Of a stretch of DNA of 64,000 bases, positions 41,949-49,815 are shown one piece after another. The notes beneath the pieces were generated by a model. It was not told the origin of the DNA. It ran no database searches and saw nothing but the letters and a program-made list of their open reading frames with translations. The position numbers were made by a program, and so were the translations under genes. Origin of the DNA: Microbispora siamensis (lineage in GTDB: Bacteria > Actinomycetota > Actinomycetes > Streptosporangiales > Streptosporangiaceae). The DNA lies in the NCBI RefSeq assembly GCF_016863095.1, contig NZ_BOOF01000010.1:62001-126000 (forward strand). The letters run 5' to 3'. Within the stretch, counting starts at the first letter, position 1; each line of letters begins with the position of its first letter.

Positions 41949-43097
41949 GTGGGAAACCGCTGTGCCGTCATCGGCGTGGGCCAGACCCGCTACCAGACCA
42001 GGCGGCGGGACGTGTCGCTCGCCGGGCTGGTCCGCGAGGCCGCCCTGCGGGCACTGGAGGACGCCGGCCTGACGTTCGCCGACATCGACGCCGTCGTCAT
42101 CGGCAAGGCCCCCGACCTGTTCGAGGGCGTGATGATGCCGGAGGCGTACCTCGCCGACGCGCTCGGCGCGGCCGGCAAGCCGGTGATGCGCGTGCACACG
42201 GCGGGCTCGGTCGGCGGCTCGACCGCGCTCGTCGGCGCGTCGCTGGTCCAGGGCGGCGTGCACGGGCGGGTGCTGGTGGTCGCCTTCGAGAAGCAGTCGG
42301 AGTCGAACGCCACCTGGGCCCTGTCCACGCACCTGCCCTTCAACGCCTCCCTGGTCGTGGGCGCGGGCGGCTACTTCGCGCCGCACATCAGGGAGTACAT
42401 GCGCAGGTCGGGCGCGCCCGACCACATCGGCACGCTGGTCGCGGTCAAGGACCGGCTGAACGCGCTGAAGAACCCGTACGCCCACCTGCGCATTCCCGGG
42501 ATCAACCGGGAGATGGTCGAGTCGACCCCGATGCTGTGGGAGCCGATCCGTTATCTGGAGACCTGCCCGTCGTCGGACGGCGCCTGCGCGATCGTGCTCG
42601 CGGCCGAGGACAAGGTGACCGGCACGCCCGCCTGGATCCACGGCACGGCGATGCGCTCGGAGCCCATCATGCTGGCGGGCCGAGACGTCGTCAGCCCGCG
42701 GGCCGGCCGCGACTGCGCCGCCGACGTCTACCGCCAGGCCGGGGTCACCGACCCGCGCCGGGAGATCGACGTCGCCGAGGTCTACGTCCCGTTCTCCTGG
42801 TATGAGCCGATGTGGCTGGAGAACCTCGGCTTCGCCGCCGAAGGGGAGGGCTGGAAGCTCACCGAGGCCGGATGCACGGCCCTCGACGGCGACACCCCGT
42901 GGAACGCCTCCGGCGGCGTGCTGTCGTCCAACCCGATCGGGGCCTCCGGCCTCATCCGCTTCGCCGAGGCGGCGCTCCAGGTGCGGGGCATGGCGGGGGA
43001 GCACCAGGTCGAGGGGGCGCGCCTCGCGCTCGGTCACGCGTACGGCGGAGGCGCCCAGTTCTTCGCGATGTGGATCGTCGGCAGCAGCAAACCCTGA
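41949..43097 (+). CDS. Thiolase-fold protein, SCP-x/Ltp type, second copy, lacks the nucleophilic Cys
   Basis: 382 residues from GTG 41949, nine bases after the previous gene. The fold is clear (VREAALRALEDAGLTFADIDAVVIG; WNASGGVLSSNPIGASGLIRFAEAALQVRG), but where thiolases have C-A-S-G the sequence reads VHTAGSVGGSTAL, and near the end the second Cys position reads HAYGGGAQ. Loss of both Cys and a Tyr at the end fit the retro-aldolase branch (Ltp2), which removes a propionyl- or acetyl-CoA side chain with a DUF35 partner. Assignment to that branch is inference from these residues and the neighbouring DUF35 gene. Confidence 0.83.
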   Translation: MGNRCAVIGVGQTRYQTRRRDVSLAGLVREAALRALEDAGLTFADIDAVVIGKAPDLFEGVMMPEAYLADALGAAGKPVMRVHTAGSVGGSTALVGASLVQGGVHGRVLVVAFEKQSESNATWALSTHLPFNASLVVGAGGYFAPHIREYMRRSGAPDHIGTLVAVKDRLNALKNPYAHLRIPGINREMVESTPMLWEPIRYLETCPSSDGACAIVLAAEDKVTGTPAWIHGTAMRSEPIMLAGRDVVSPRAGRDCAADVYRQAGVTDPRREIDVAEVYVPFSWYEPMWLENLGFAAEGEGWKLTEAGCTALDGDTPWNASGGVLSSNPIGASGLIRFAEAALQVRGMAGEHQVEGARLALGHAYGGGAQFFAMWIVGSSKP

Positions 43098-43115
43098 GCG
43101 CGGGAGGTCCGCCGG

Positions 43116-44756
43116 ATGGAGTTCAACCACGCCGATCTTTTCGAGGGGCTCGCCGACGCCATCGGGGACCGCGTGGCGGTGGTCTGCGGCGACGACCGCC
43201 TGACCTACGCCGAGCTCGACGCCCACGCCAACCGGCTCGCCCACCACCTGGCGGCGCATGGCGTCGGCCACGGCACGCACGTGGGCATGCAGCTCTACAA
43301 CGGGGTGGAGTACGTCGCGGCCCTGCTGGCGACGCTGAAGCTGCGGGCCGTGCCGGTCAACGTCAACTACCGGTACGTCGAGTCGGAGCTGCTGTACCTC
43401 TACCGGGACTCCGGCGTCGCGGCCCTGGTCTTCGACGTGGAGTTCGACGACCGGGTCGCGGCCGTGGCCGCGCAGGTCCCCGGGCTGCGCCACCTCGTCG
43501 CCGTCGGCGGCCCCACCGCCGTGCCGGGCGCGGTGCCGTACGAGGAGGCGGTGGCGGGGCAGCCGGAGGGCCGGGGGTTCCCGCCCCGGTCCGGCGACGA
43601 CGTGTACGTCATCTACACCGGCGGCACGACCGGCATGCCCAAGGGCGTGATGTGGCGGTCGGAGGACCTGTTCTACGCCTTCGGGGGCGGCAACCCGTAC
43701 GGCGAGCCGCTGAAGACGCCGGAGGCGGTGATCGAGCAGGCGCGCGGCGCGGCGTCGCCGATCGTCATGATGACGGCGGCCCCGCTGATGCACGGCGCGG
43801 CGCAGGTGGGCACCTTCATCGCCTGGTGGATGGGAGGCACGATGGTGTACGTCCGCAGGTTCGACGCGGCCGCCGTGCTGCGCGCGATCGAGCGGGAGAA
43901 GGTCGTCAGCCTGAACATCACCGGCGACGCGATGGCCCGCCCGCTCGCCGACGAGATCGCCGCCGGCTCCTACGACCTGTCGTCGCTGTTCGCGCTCAGC
44001 TCGACCGGCGCGATCCTCAGCGGGGCCGTACGCGCCCGGCTGGAGGAACTGCTGCCCGGCAGGATGATCCTCGACAACTTCGGCTCGACCGAGTCCGGAT
44101 ACACGGCGTCCGCCGTCGACGGGTCGTCGCCCGAGTCGGGCCTGCGCTACCGGCCCAACGCCAACGCCTGCGTGGCCGTGCTGGACGAGACGCTGACCCC
44201 GGTCGAGCCGGGCTCGGGGCGGATCGGCACGGTGGCGAGGAGCGGCCGGATCGCATCCGGCTACCACAACGACCCGGACAAGACCGCCCGCACCTTCGTG
44301 ATCGACGCCCACGGTGTCCGGTGGCTGCTCACCGGCGACCTCGCCACGGTCGAGGAGGACGGCACGATCCGCATCCTCGGCCGCGGATCCCAGTGCATCA
44401 ACACCGGTGGGGAGAAGGTCTTTCCCGAGGAGGTCGAGGCGGTGCTCAAGGGGCATCCCGCCGTGTTCGACGCCGTGGTCACCGGCCTCCCCGACGAACG
44501 CTGGGGCTCGCGGGTCGCGGCCGTCGTCCAGCCGTACGACGGGACCGCGCCGACGGCGGAGCAGCTCGACGCCCACTGCCGCTCCCGGCTGTCGGGCTAC
44601 AAGGTGCCGCGGACCTACGCGTTCGTGGAGGAGATCCTCCGCTCCCCGGCGGGCAAGGCCGACTACCGGTGGGCCGGTCAGGTGGCCGCCGCCGCATCTC
44701 GCCCGGCCGCATCTCAGCCGGCCGAGCGTCGGCCGGCCGCGCGTCAGCCGGAGTAG
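43116..44756 (+). CDS. Acyl-CoA synthetase (FadD19-like)
   Basis: 546 residues from ATG 43116 with GGAGGT upstream. Motifs: VIYTGGTTGMPKGVMWRSEDLFYAFGGGNPYGEP, a variant typical of FadD19-type steroid-24-oyl-CoA synthetases, then DNFGSTESGYTAS, LTGDLATVEEDGTIRILGRGSQCINTGGEKVFPEEVE and the final Lys in SPAGKADYRW. It should activate a steroid C24-type or long branched acid. The last 18 residues (RPAASQPAERRPAARQPE) come from four copies of a 15-bp DNA repeat and are not part of the family core. Its end overlaps the convergent gene by 13 bases. Confidence 0.9.
   Translation: MEFNHADLFEGLADAIGDRVAVVCGDDRLTYAELDAHANRLAHHLAAHGVGHGTHVGMQLYNGVEYVAALLATLKLRAVPVNVNYRYVESELLYLYRDSGVAALVFDVEFDDRVAAVAAQVPGLRHLVAVGGPTAVPGAVPYEEAVAGQPEGRGFPPRSGDDVYVIYTGGTTGMPKGVMWRSEDLFYAFGGGNPYGEPLKTPEAVIEQARGAASPIVMMTAAPLMHGAAQVGTFIAWWMGGTMVYVRRFDAAAVLRAIEREKVVSLNITGDAMARPLADEIAAGSYDLSSLFALSSTGAILSGAVRARLEELLPGRMILDNFGSTESGYTASAVDGSSPESGLRYRPNANACVAVLDETLTPVEPGSGRIGTVARSGRIASGYHNDPDKTARTFVIDAHGVRWLLTGDLATVEEDGTIRILGRGSQCINTGGEKVFPEEVEAVLKGHPAVFDAVVTGLPDERWGSRVAAVVQPYDGTAPTAEQLDAHCRSRLSGYKVPRTYAFVEEILRSPAGKADYRWAGQVAAAASRPAASQPAERRPAARQPE
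44693..44752 (+). repeat. Four 15-bp tandem repeats at the 3' end of fadD19-like gene
   Basis: Four degenerate copies of CGCATCTCGCCCGGC (44693-44707, 44708-44722, 44723-44737, 44738-44752). They extend the synthetase by about 20 residues and reach into the stop region of the opposite gene, which ends at 44744. Confidence 0.85.
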
Positions 44757-45730
44757 GCGGCGGCGAGGGCGTGGAAGACCTCCTTCGGCTCCCGTCCGCC
44801 GTCCTTCAGCAGCCGTACCACCCCGTAGGAGGACATGTCGAGGTCGCCGCGCGGGTCCGGGTCGTACGTCGTGCCGTAGCCGGCGAAGGTGAACCAGAAG
44901 GCGCTGTCCACGCCCTCCTCCTCGAACACGCTGAGCAGTTCGCGCAGGTAGCGGACCTGCTCACCCTCGTCGCGGCGGTAGTCGCCGTCCAGCCGGGGCG
45001 GATCCACGGTGTAGTCCACGATGGCCCACGCCATGCCGCCACGTGCGCCTGCCCCTGTGTAGGCGCACGTGCCGAACTCGGTGACCGCCACCGGCTTGCC
45101 GTACCGGAAGCGGGAGCGCAGCTCCTCGCGGTAGGTCGCGGCGTTGCGCCGGTCGCGGTAGGCGTCCACGGCGACGATGTCGAACGGGCTCCAGTCGACG
45201 TCCTCCCAGTCGCCCGAGGCGTACGTCACCCGCCCGCCGAAGACCTCGCGGGCGGCCTCGGCGGTCTCGGCCAGGAAGGGGTTCAGCCGCGCGGGGATCT
45301 CGGCGAACCGGGCGTGCAGCTCGGCATCCCCCTTGCCGAGCGCGGCCATGCGGTCGAAGAAGGTCTCCCCGGGCAGGAAGCCGGCGCAGAAGATGCTCAG
45401 CTCGCACCCCGTCACGAGCACCACCTCCGCGCCGTCGCGCCGCACCTCCTCGGCCCGCTCGGCGCATTCCGCGAAGTACGGCGCGAGCTCCCGCGTGGTC
45501 ATCTCGCAGGGGAAGGGCGCGAACCACACCTCAAGCCCCGCGTCTGCGGCGTGCCGCGCGGCGACGCTGAGCCGTTCGGGATGCCCGCCGGTGATGCGGA
45601 CGGCCGTGCAGTGCAGCTCGTCGGCGATGACGCGCATCTCCGCGCGGACCGTCTCCGGGTCGAACGTCTCCCGGCTGATGTGCCCGCCCGGCAGGAATCC
45701 GGTGTCGTAGTTGATGCCCCTGCCTCTCAT
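44744..45730 (-). CDS. TIM-barrel-like protein of the family often labelled 'abortive infection protein'
   Basis: 328 residues from ATG 45730, overlapping the upstream gene's stop by ATGA. The sequence reads like a glycoside-hydrolase barrel: INYDTGFLPGG, a TAVRITGGHPERL strand, GLEVWFAPFPCEMTTREL, VTEFGTCAYTGAGA with an acidic residue at the strand end, and SAFWFTFAGYGTTYDPDPRGDLDMSSYGVV. I recall such proteins annotated as 'abortive infection protein' in actinomycetes without experimental support. A sugar hydrolase or a binding protein derived from one seems more likely. It forms a two-gene operon with a VC0807-type membrane protein. Confidence 0.75.
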   Translation of the reverse strand: MRGRGINYDTGFLPGGHISRETFDPETVRAEMRVIADELHCTAVRITGGHPERLSVAARHAADAGLEVWFAPFPCEMTTRELAPYFAECAERAEEVRRDGAEVVLVTGCELSIFCAGFLPGETFFDRMAALGKGDAELHARFAEIPARLNPFLAETAEAAREVFGGRVTYASGDWEDVDWSPFDIVAVDAYRDRRNAATYREELRSRFRYGKPVAVTEFGTCAYTGAGARGGMAWAIVDYTVDPPRLDGDYRRDEGEQVRYLRELLSVFEEEGVDSAFWFTFAGYGTTYDPDPRGDLDMSSYGVVRLLKDGGREPKEVFHALAAAYSG

Positions 45731-46410
45731 CGCGCGTCCCTCGCCTCGATGCCGACCATCGTCATGATCGGCCCGGAGCCGAACGCGCCCGCGACCAGGA
45801 GCCCCACCGCGAGGGCGGCGATCAGCAGCACGTTGGACAGCCAGACCATGGTGGACACCGGCAGCGTGAACGCGCCGATCAGCCGGGCCACGCAGTCGGC
45901 GAGCAGCGCCCCGCCCCAGATGCCGGTGAAGCGGCGCTCGGCGCGGCGGAACCGGGCGGAGCCCGCGAGCCGTTCCCAGGCGGCCTCCCGCACCGCGTTC
46001 CCCCGGGTGATGAAGGCGCGCATGCCCGGGGTCATCACCGGGCGCGCGGTGAACGCCGAGAGCATCATGAACAGGCTGATCACGCCGCTGAGGGCGGAGT
46101 CCTTGGCGATCATCATGCGGGCGTCGCCGGTGACGAAGCTCAGTGCGATGCCCGCCACGTTCACCGCCAGAGTCAGCCCGGCCAGCCCGTTCAGGCTGCG
46201 GTCCCTGACGATCCCGGCGACCACCCGGACGGCCGGGATCACGCCGCTCACGCCCAGCGCGGCGACCTCGCTCGTACCGAACGCGCCGTGCAGGAGGTAG
46301 TAGCACGCCATCGGCGCGGCGACGTCGAGCGCCAGCGGCGTGAGCATCGTGCCGAGGTTGCTCCGCCGGGGCTGCTCGGCTCTCGCCGGGGCGGTCAGGG
46401 TCTGGGTCAT
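45727..46410 (-). CDS. VC0807-type integral membrane protein
   Basis: 227 residues with five or six membrane helices and a central conserved stretch (LSGVISLFMMLSAFTARPVMTPGMRAFITRGN). The overall pattern is that of the VC0807/DUF3159-like family of unknown function; no transport motif is evident. It is the first gene of a two-gene operon with the Abi-like barrel protein, whose ATG lies in this gene's stop (ATGA). A GGAG site lies upstream of the ATG at 46410. Confidence 0.8.
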   Translation of the reverse strand: MTQTLTAPARAEQPRRSNLGTMLTPLALDVAAPMACYYLLHGAFGTSEVAALGVSGVIPAVRVVAGIVRDRSLNGLAGLTLAVNVAGIALSFVTGDARMMIAKDSALSGVISLFMMLSAFTARPVMTPGMRAFITRGNAVREAAWERLAGSARFRRAERRFTGIWGGALLADCVARLIGAFTLPVSTMVWLSNVLLIAALAVGLLVAGAFGSGPIMTMVGIEARDAR

Positions 46411-46517
46411 CGGCTCCTCCAGCGCGTCTTCGTGTACGCGTCAAGCGTCTCGAAAGCCGGAGGAGCCGGGCAGATTCAGCGATCCCGTTTGCGGCAGTAC
46501 AAATGTCCCGGTCGCCG

Positions 46518-47156
46518 TCAGAGCTTCTTGGCGCCCTCGGTCGCGAGCGCCGCCACGGCGCCGAGGCCGAGGTAGACGACGCCGCTGCCCCGGTCGAGCC
46601 GCCGCCGGGCCCGTGCCGAGGAGCGCAGCCGCCCGGCGAGGACCGAGGCCAGCAGCGCGTACGTGCCGTCGCTGGCCATGCCGAGCGCGACCCACACGGC
46701 CCCGAGCACCAGCACCTGTGGCGCCACGGGACCGCGGGCCGGATCGATGAACTGCGGCAGGAAGGCGAGGAAGAACATGGCCGTCTTGGGGTTCAGCACG
46801 TTGACCACGAACCCCTCGCCGAACAGCCGGCGGGGCGAGGCCACCTTGACCTGGGCGTCCTCCGCCTCGGACCGCCGCATGAGCTTGCGGACGCCCAGGT
46901 AGACGAGGTAGGCCGCGCCCAGGTACTTCACGACGGCGAACGCCGTGGCCGAGGCGGCGAGCAGCGCGGTGATCCCGAACGCCGCGGCGGCGATGTGGAC
47001 CAGCGAACCGGCGTGGACGCCGAGGACCGACACCAGGCCCGCCGTACGGCCCTGGGCCACGCTGCGGGTGACGATGTAGAGCACGGCGGGTCCGGGGACC
47101 AGGAGCAGCGCCAGCGTGGCGGCCGCGAACAGGGCGAGCGTGGGCAGAGTCGGCAT
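46518..47156 (-). CDS. LysE/RhtB-family amino-acid exporter
   Basis: 212 residues from ATG 47156 (an upstream in-frame ATG at 47192 would add 12 hydrophilic residues). Six helices; the RhtB signature is clear: LLLVPGPAVLYIVTRSVAQGRTAGLVSVLGVHAGSLVHI and FGEGFVVNVLNPKTAMFFLAFLPQFIDP. It exports amino acids or small metabolites by proton exchange. It stands alone between two minus-strand units. Confidence 0.92.
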   Translation of the reverse strand: MPTLPTLALFAAATLALLLVPGPAVLYIVTRSVAQGRTAGLVSVLGVHAGSLVHIAAAAFGITALLAASATAFAVVKYLGAAYLVYLGVRKLMRRSEAEDAQVKVASPRRLFGEGFVVNVLNPKTAMFFLAFLPQFIDPARGPVAPQVLVLGAVWVALGMASDGTYALLASVLAGRLRSSARARRRLDRGSGVVYLGLGAVAALATEGAKKL

Positions 47157-47198
47157 GGCTCGGATGCTACGGACACCGGGCCATTCCGGCATGTGAAT

Positions 47199-47966
47199 TT
47201 AGAGCGCGGTCAGCACGCGGGGGCCGTCCTCGGTGATCGCGATGGTGTGCTCCATGTGGGCGGCCCGGCTGCCGTCCACGGAGTGCAGCGTCCAGCCGTC
47301 GGCCGCCGTGTGGTAGCCGTCCCGGCCTCCGGCGATGAACATCGGCTCGATGGCCAGGGCGAGGCCGTGCCGCAGGGGGTAGCCCCGGCCGGGCCTGCCG
47401 TGGTTCGGCACCGACGGGTCCTCGTGCATGCGGCGGCCGATGCCGTGGCCGCCGAAGTCCCTGGGCATGCCGTATCCGGCCTCCTGGGCGATCGCGCCGA
47501 TCGCCGCGGAGATGTCCCCGATGCGGTTGCCCACGGTCGCGGCGGCGATCCCGGCCTCCAGCGCCCGGCGCGTGGTGTCGACGAGTTCCAGGTCGCCGGG
47601 CCGCGGCGTGCCCACGATGAACGTGACGGCGGCGTCGGCCGCCCAGCCGTCCAGTATCGCGCCGCAGTCGACGCCGACGACGTCCCCGTCCCGCAGCCGG
47701 TAATCGGTCGGGATGCCGTGCACGATCGCGTCGTTGACGGACACGCAGATCACGGCGGGGAACGGGGTCGGCGCGAAGTGCGGCCGATAGCCGAGGAACG
47801 GGGAGCTCGCCCCGGCCTCGCGCAGCACCTCCCGCGCCGTCTCGTCCAGGTCGGTGAGCCGCACTCCGATGGCCGCGGTTTTCCGTACGGCGTCGAGCGC
47901 GCGGGCCACCACGCGCCCCGCCTCCCGCATCGCGTCCAGCGCGGCGTCGGTCTTGATTTCCACCAT
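47199..47966 (-). CDS. map: Type I methionine aminopeptidase
   Basis: 255 residues from ATG 47966 with GGGAGGG upstream. The five metal ligands are recognisable: D in VGVDCG, D in WAADAAVTF, H in GGHGIGRRMHEDP, E in ALAIEPMF and E in MEHTIAI; the substrate His is in IVHGIPTDY. It removes the N-terminal Met from nascent proteins. Actinomycetes often have more than one map gene; this one is not in the ribosomal-protein operon but faces an XRE regulator, so it is probably the conditionally expressed paralogue. Confidence 0.94.
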   Translation of the reverse strand: MVEIKTDAALDAMREAGRVVARALDAVRKTAAIGVRLTDLDETAREVLREAGASSPFLGYRPHFAPTPFPAVICVSVNDAIVHGIPTDYRLRDGDVVGVDCGAILDGWAADAAVTFIVGTPRPGDLELVDTTRRALEAGIAAATVGNRIGDISAAIGAIAQEAGYGMPRDFGGHGIGRRMHEDPSVPNHGRPGRGYPLRHGLALAIEPMFIAGGRDGYHTAADGWTLHSVDGSRAAHMEHTIAITEDGPRVLTAL

Positions 47967-47997
47967 GACATGCCCTCCCGGGGTGGCACCAATAACT

Positions 47998-48007
47998 ATA
48001 CCGGTAT
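47998..48007. promoter_or_regulatory. Palindrome in the map/xre divergent promoter
   Basis: ATACCGGTAT, a perfect 10-bp palindrome with near-symmetric flanks (ACT…AGT), lies 14 bases before the xre ATG and 32 bases before the map ATG, overlapping TATAGT and TATTAG -10 candidates on the two strands. Likely operator of the XRE protein. Confidence 0.6.
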
Positions 48008-48020
48008 TAGTATCACGGTC

Positions 48021-48296
48021 ATGGTGAGAGTGCCCCTGACCCCCGAGGAGCGGCAGCGGGGGGAGCGGTTCGGCGTCCTGCTCCGGCAGGCGCGCGGCGA
48101 GCGCAGCATGGTCGAGGTCGCCGCGGCGGCCGGGCTGTCGGCAGAGACGCTGCGCAAGATCGAGACCGGCCGCGCGCCGACCCCGGCCTTCTTCACCGTC
48201 GCGGCGCTCGCCGCCGCGTTGAACCTGTCGCTCGACGAACTGGCGGCCGCCTGCGCCGAGGGTCCGCAGGCCACCGAATTCCGCCAAGCCGGCTGA
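48021..48296 (+). CDS. XRE-family helix-turn-helix regulator
   Basis: 91 residues from ATG 48021. The Cro/C1-type HTH covers residues 18-78 (FGVLLRQARGERSMVEVAAAAGLSAETLRKIETGRAPTPAFFTVAALAAALNLSLDELAAAC); RKIETGR is the recognition-helix end. There is no effector domain. It is divergent from the methionine aminopeptidase gene and shares a short palindromic promoter with it, so it probably represses both. Confidence 0.88.
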   Translation: MVRVPLTPEERQRGERFGVLLRQARGERSMVEVAAAAGLSAETLRKIETGRAPTPAFFTVAALAAALNLSLDELAAACAEGPQATEFRQAG

Positions 48297-48337
48297 CGTC
48301 CGCCGGAGCCTCCGGCCGGGAGCGTGCGGCGCGGCCC

Positions 48338-49207
48338 CTACGGCAGGCCGGGCGCCAGGCCCTTGCCGAGTGCGCGGCGCCGTACCGCGGCGAGCATGAA
48401 CCGCCTGATCAGGCCGCTGCCCGGCCGGATGACCCGCCAATACCGGCGCATGGCCCGGTGCGCGGCCGGGCTCGTCGTGACCACCCTGGTCTCGGTCACC
48501 AGCAGCGTTCGCCCGCCGCCCAGAGGGTGCAGGGTGAAGGAGAACGTGCCCTTTGCGTAGCCCGGGCGCGTGAAGGCCGCGAAGTCGGCCGGCCCGGCGA
48601 GCCCCGGCTCGTTCACCTTGGCGGGCGGCCGCCACCACCGGCCGGCCAGGCCGACGGTGACCTCGTGTCCGGGCCTCTCCCGCAGGAGGACGAACCCGCG
48701 GGTGAACCGCAGCGACGCCAGCGCGGCCCACACGCGGTCGGCGCTCGCCTCGATGGCGACGGCGTGCCGTTCCGCGAACTCGGGGTCGGGCAGGATCGGC
48801 GGCGTCCCCGAGACCTCCCGGTCCAGGTTGTCGAGCAGGGCCTCCACCACCGCGTTGTGCCTGCGCCGGATGACCAGCGGCCACAGCAGGCGCATCGCCC
48901 CCAGCGTGCGTCCTTTCACCTCGTGCCGCACCAGCGTGCCGCCCTCAGTCGGGGTGAGGGTGAAGCCATGACCCCCGCTGAAGCCGCCCGGGGTGTCGAA
49001 CCAGAGCCGGCTGCCGGGCTCGACGACCCCGACCTGGTATCTCATCGGGCCGTGCCGTACGGGTGCGCCCTCGGCGAGGCCCTCCGGCAAGGCGAACGTG
49101 CCGGGGAGCGGCCAGAGGCGGTCGCGCTCGGATCCGAGCGTGCCGAGCACGTCCCATACCTGGTCCGGAGTGGCGGAGACGACTCGTTCGTGCACGTTGT
49201 GCACCAT
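48338..49207 (-). CDS. Tandem SRPBCC-domain protein (polyketide-cyclase/START-like)
   Basis: 289 residues from ATG 49207 with GGAGGT seven bases upstream. Two SRPBCC units: residues 3-145 (VHERVVSATPDQVWDVLGTLGSERDRLWPLPG…FTLTPTEGGTLVRHEVKGR) and 155-285 (ERHAVAIEASADRVWAALASLRFTRGFVLL…LVTETRVVTTSPAAHRAMRRYWRVIRPGSGLIRRFMLAAVRRRA). Such folds bind hydrophobic ligands; the ligand is unknown. A tetR gene is divergent from it, with two 18-bp inverted operators in the 62-base gap. Confidence 0.85.
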   Translation of the reverse strand: MVHNVHERVVSATPDQVWDVLGTLGSERDRLWPLPGTFALPEGLAEGAPVRHGPMRYQVGVVEPGSRLWFDTPGGFSGGHGFTLTPTEGGTLVRHEVKGRTLGAMRLLWPLVIRRRHNAVVEALLDNLDREVSGTPPILPDPEFAERHAVAIEASADRVWAALASLRFTRGFVLLRERPGHEVTVGLAGRWWRPPAKVNEPGLAGPADFAAFTRPGYAKGTFSFTLHPLGGGRTLLVTETRVVTTSPAAHRAMRRYWRVIRPGSGLIRRFMLAAVRRRALGKGLAPGLP

Positions 49208-49216
49208 CGCTGACCT

Positions 49217-49234
49217 CCATACGGTTGCGTATGG
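49217..49234. promoter_or_regulatory. TetR operator 1 in the SRPBCC/tetR gap
   Basis: CCATACGGTTGCGTATGG, perfect 7-bp arms around GTTG. It matches, in reverse orientation, the second site 5 bases away at 17 of 18 positions. Confidence 0.75.
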
Positions 49235-49239
49235 TCCGA

Positions 49240-49257
49240 CTATACGCAACCGTATGG
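49240..49257. promoter_or_regulatory. TetR operator 2 in the SRPBCC/tetR gap
   Basis: CTATACGCAACCGTATGG, the reverse complement of operator 1 apart from one base. It ends 12 bases before the tetR ATG and would block both promoters. Confidence 0.75.
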
Positions 49258-49269
49258 AAGACTGGCGGC

Positions 49270-49815
49270 ATGGGGAGGGTGAGTGCGCAGGACTGGGCGA
49301 GGGCGGCGCTCGACGCCCTCGCCGAGGACGGTTTCGCCGCCGTGGCCGTGGAGCCCGTGGCGGCCCGGCTCGGGGTGACGAAGGGCAGCTTCTACTGGCA
49401 CTTCGCCAATCGGCAGAAGCTCATCGAGGCCGCGCTCGCGCTGTGGGAGGCGGACTCCGAGCAGATCATCGCGAACCTGTGGGAGATCACCGACCCGGCC
49501 CGGCGGATGCGCACGCTCCTCGGGGCCGCCTTCGGCGACCCGCGTGACGCCGCGATCGCCTTCCGCCTGATCGGCGCGGCCGACGACCCCGCCGTCGCCG
49601 AGGTCGCGCGCCGCGTCACCGCGCGCCGCCTGGACGTCATGCGGCAGACGCTCGAGGAGCTGGGGCAGCCCCCGGACCTCGCCCGGCGGCGCGTCCTCGC
49701 GGGGTACGGCGTCTACGTCGGCGTCGCCGCCCTCCGCCGGATCGGCATGCTCGACGACTCCGCCGAGTTCGTCGAGACGGCCGTCGCCGAGATGGGTCTC
49801 GACCTCCCGCCGTGA
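49270..49815 (+). CDS. TetR/AcrR-family regulator of the SRPBCC gene
   Basis: 181 residues from ATG 49270. The HTH lies at residues 8-52 (WARAALDALAEDGFAAVAVEPVAARLGVTKGSFYWHFANRQKLIEAAL), a near-consensus TetR recognition helix; the C-terminal domain is of the short TetR_C type. Twin palindromes directly upstream and the divergent SRPBCC gene make a simple repressor-target unit. The effector is unknown and may be the hydrophobic compound bound by the SRPBCC protein. Confidence 0.9.
   Translation: MGRVSAQDWARAALDALAEDGFAAVAVEPVAARLGVTKGSFYWHFANRQKLIEAALALWEADSEQIIANLWEITDPARRMRTLLGAAFGDPRDAAIAFRLIGAADDPAVAEVARRVTARRLDVMRQTLEELGQPPDLARRRVLAGYGVYVGVAALRRIGMLDDSAEFVETAVAEMGLDLPP

Noticed and set aside
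40575-44576. 1333-residue minus-strand frame across the FadD/thiolase operon
   Set aside because: Covers five well-supported genes on the other strand and has the repetitive composition of a high-GC shadow frame.
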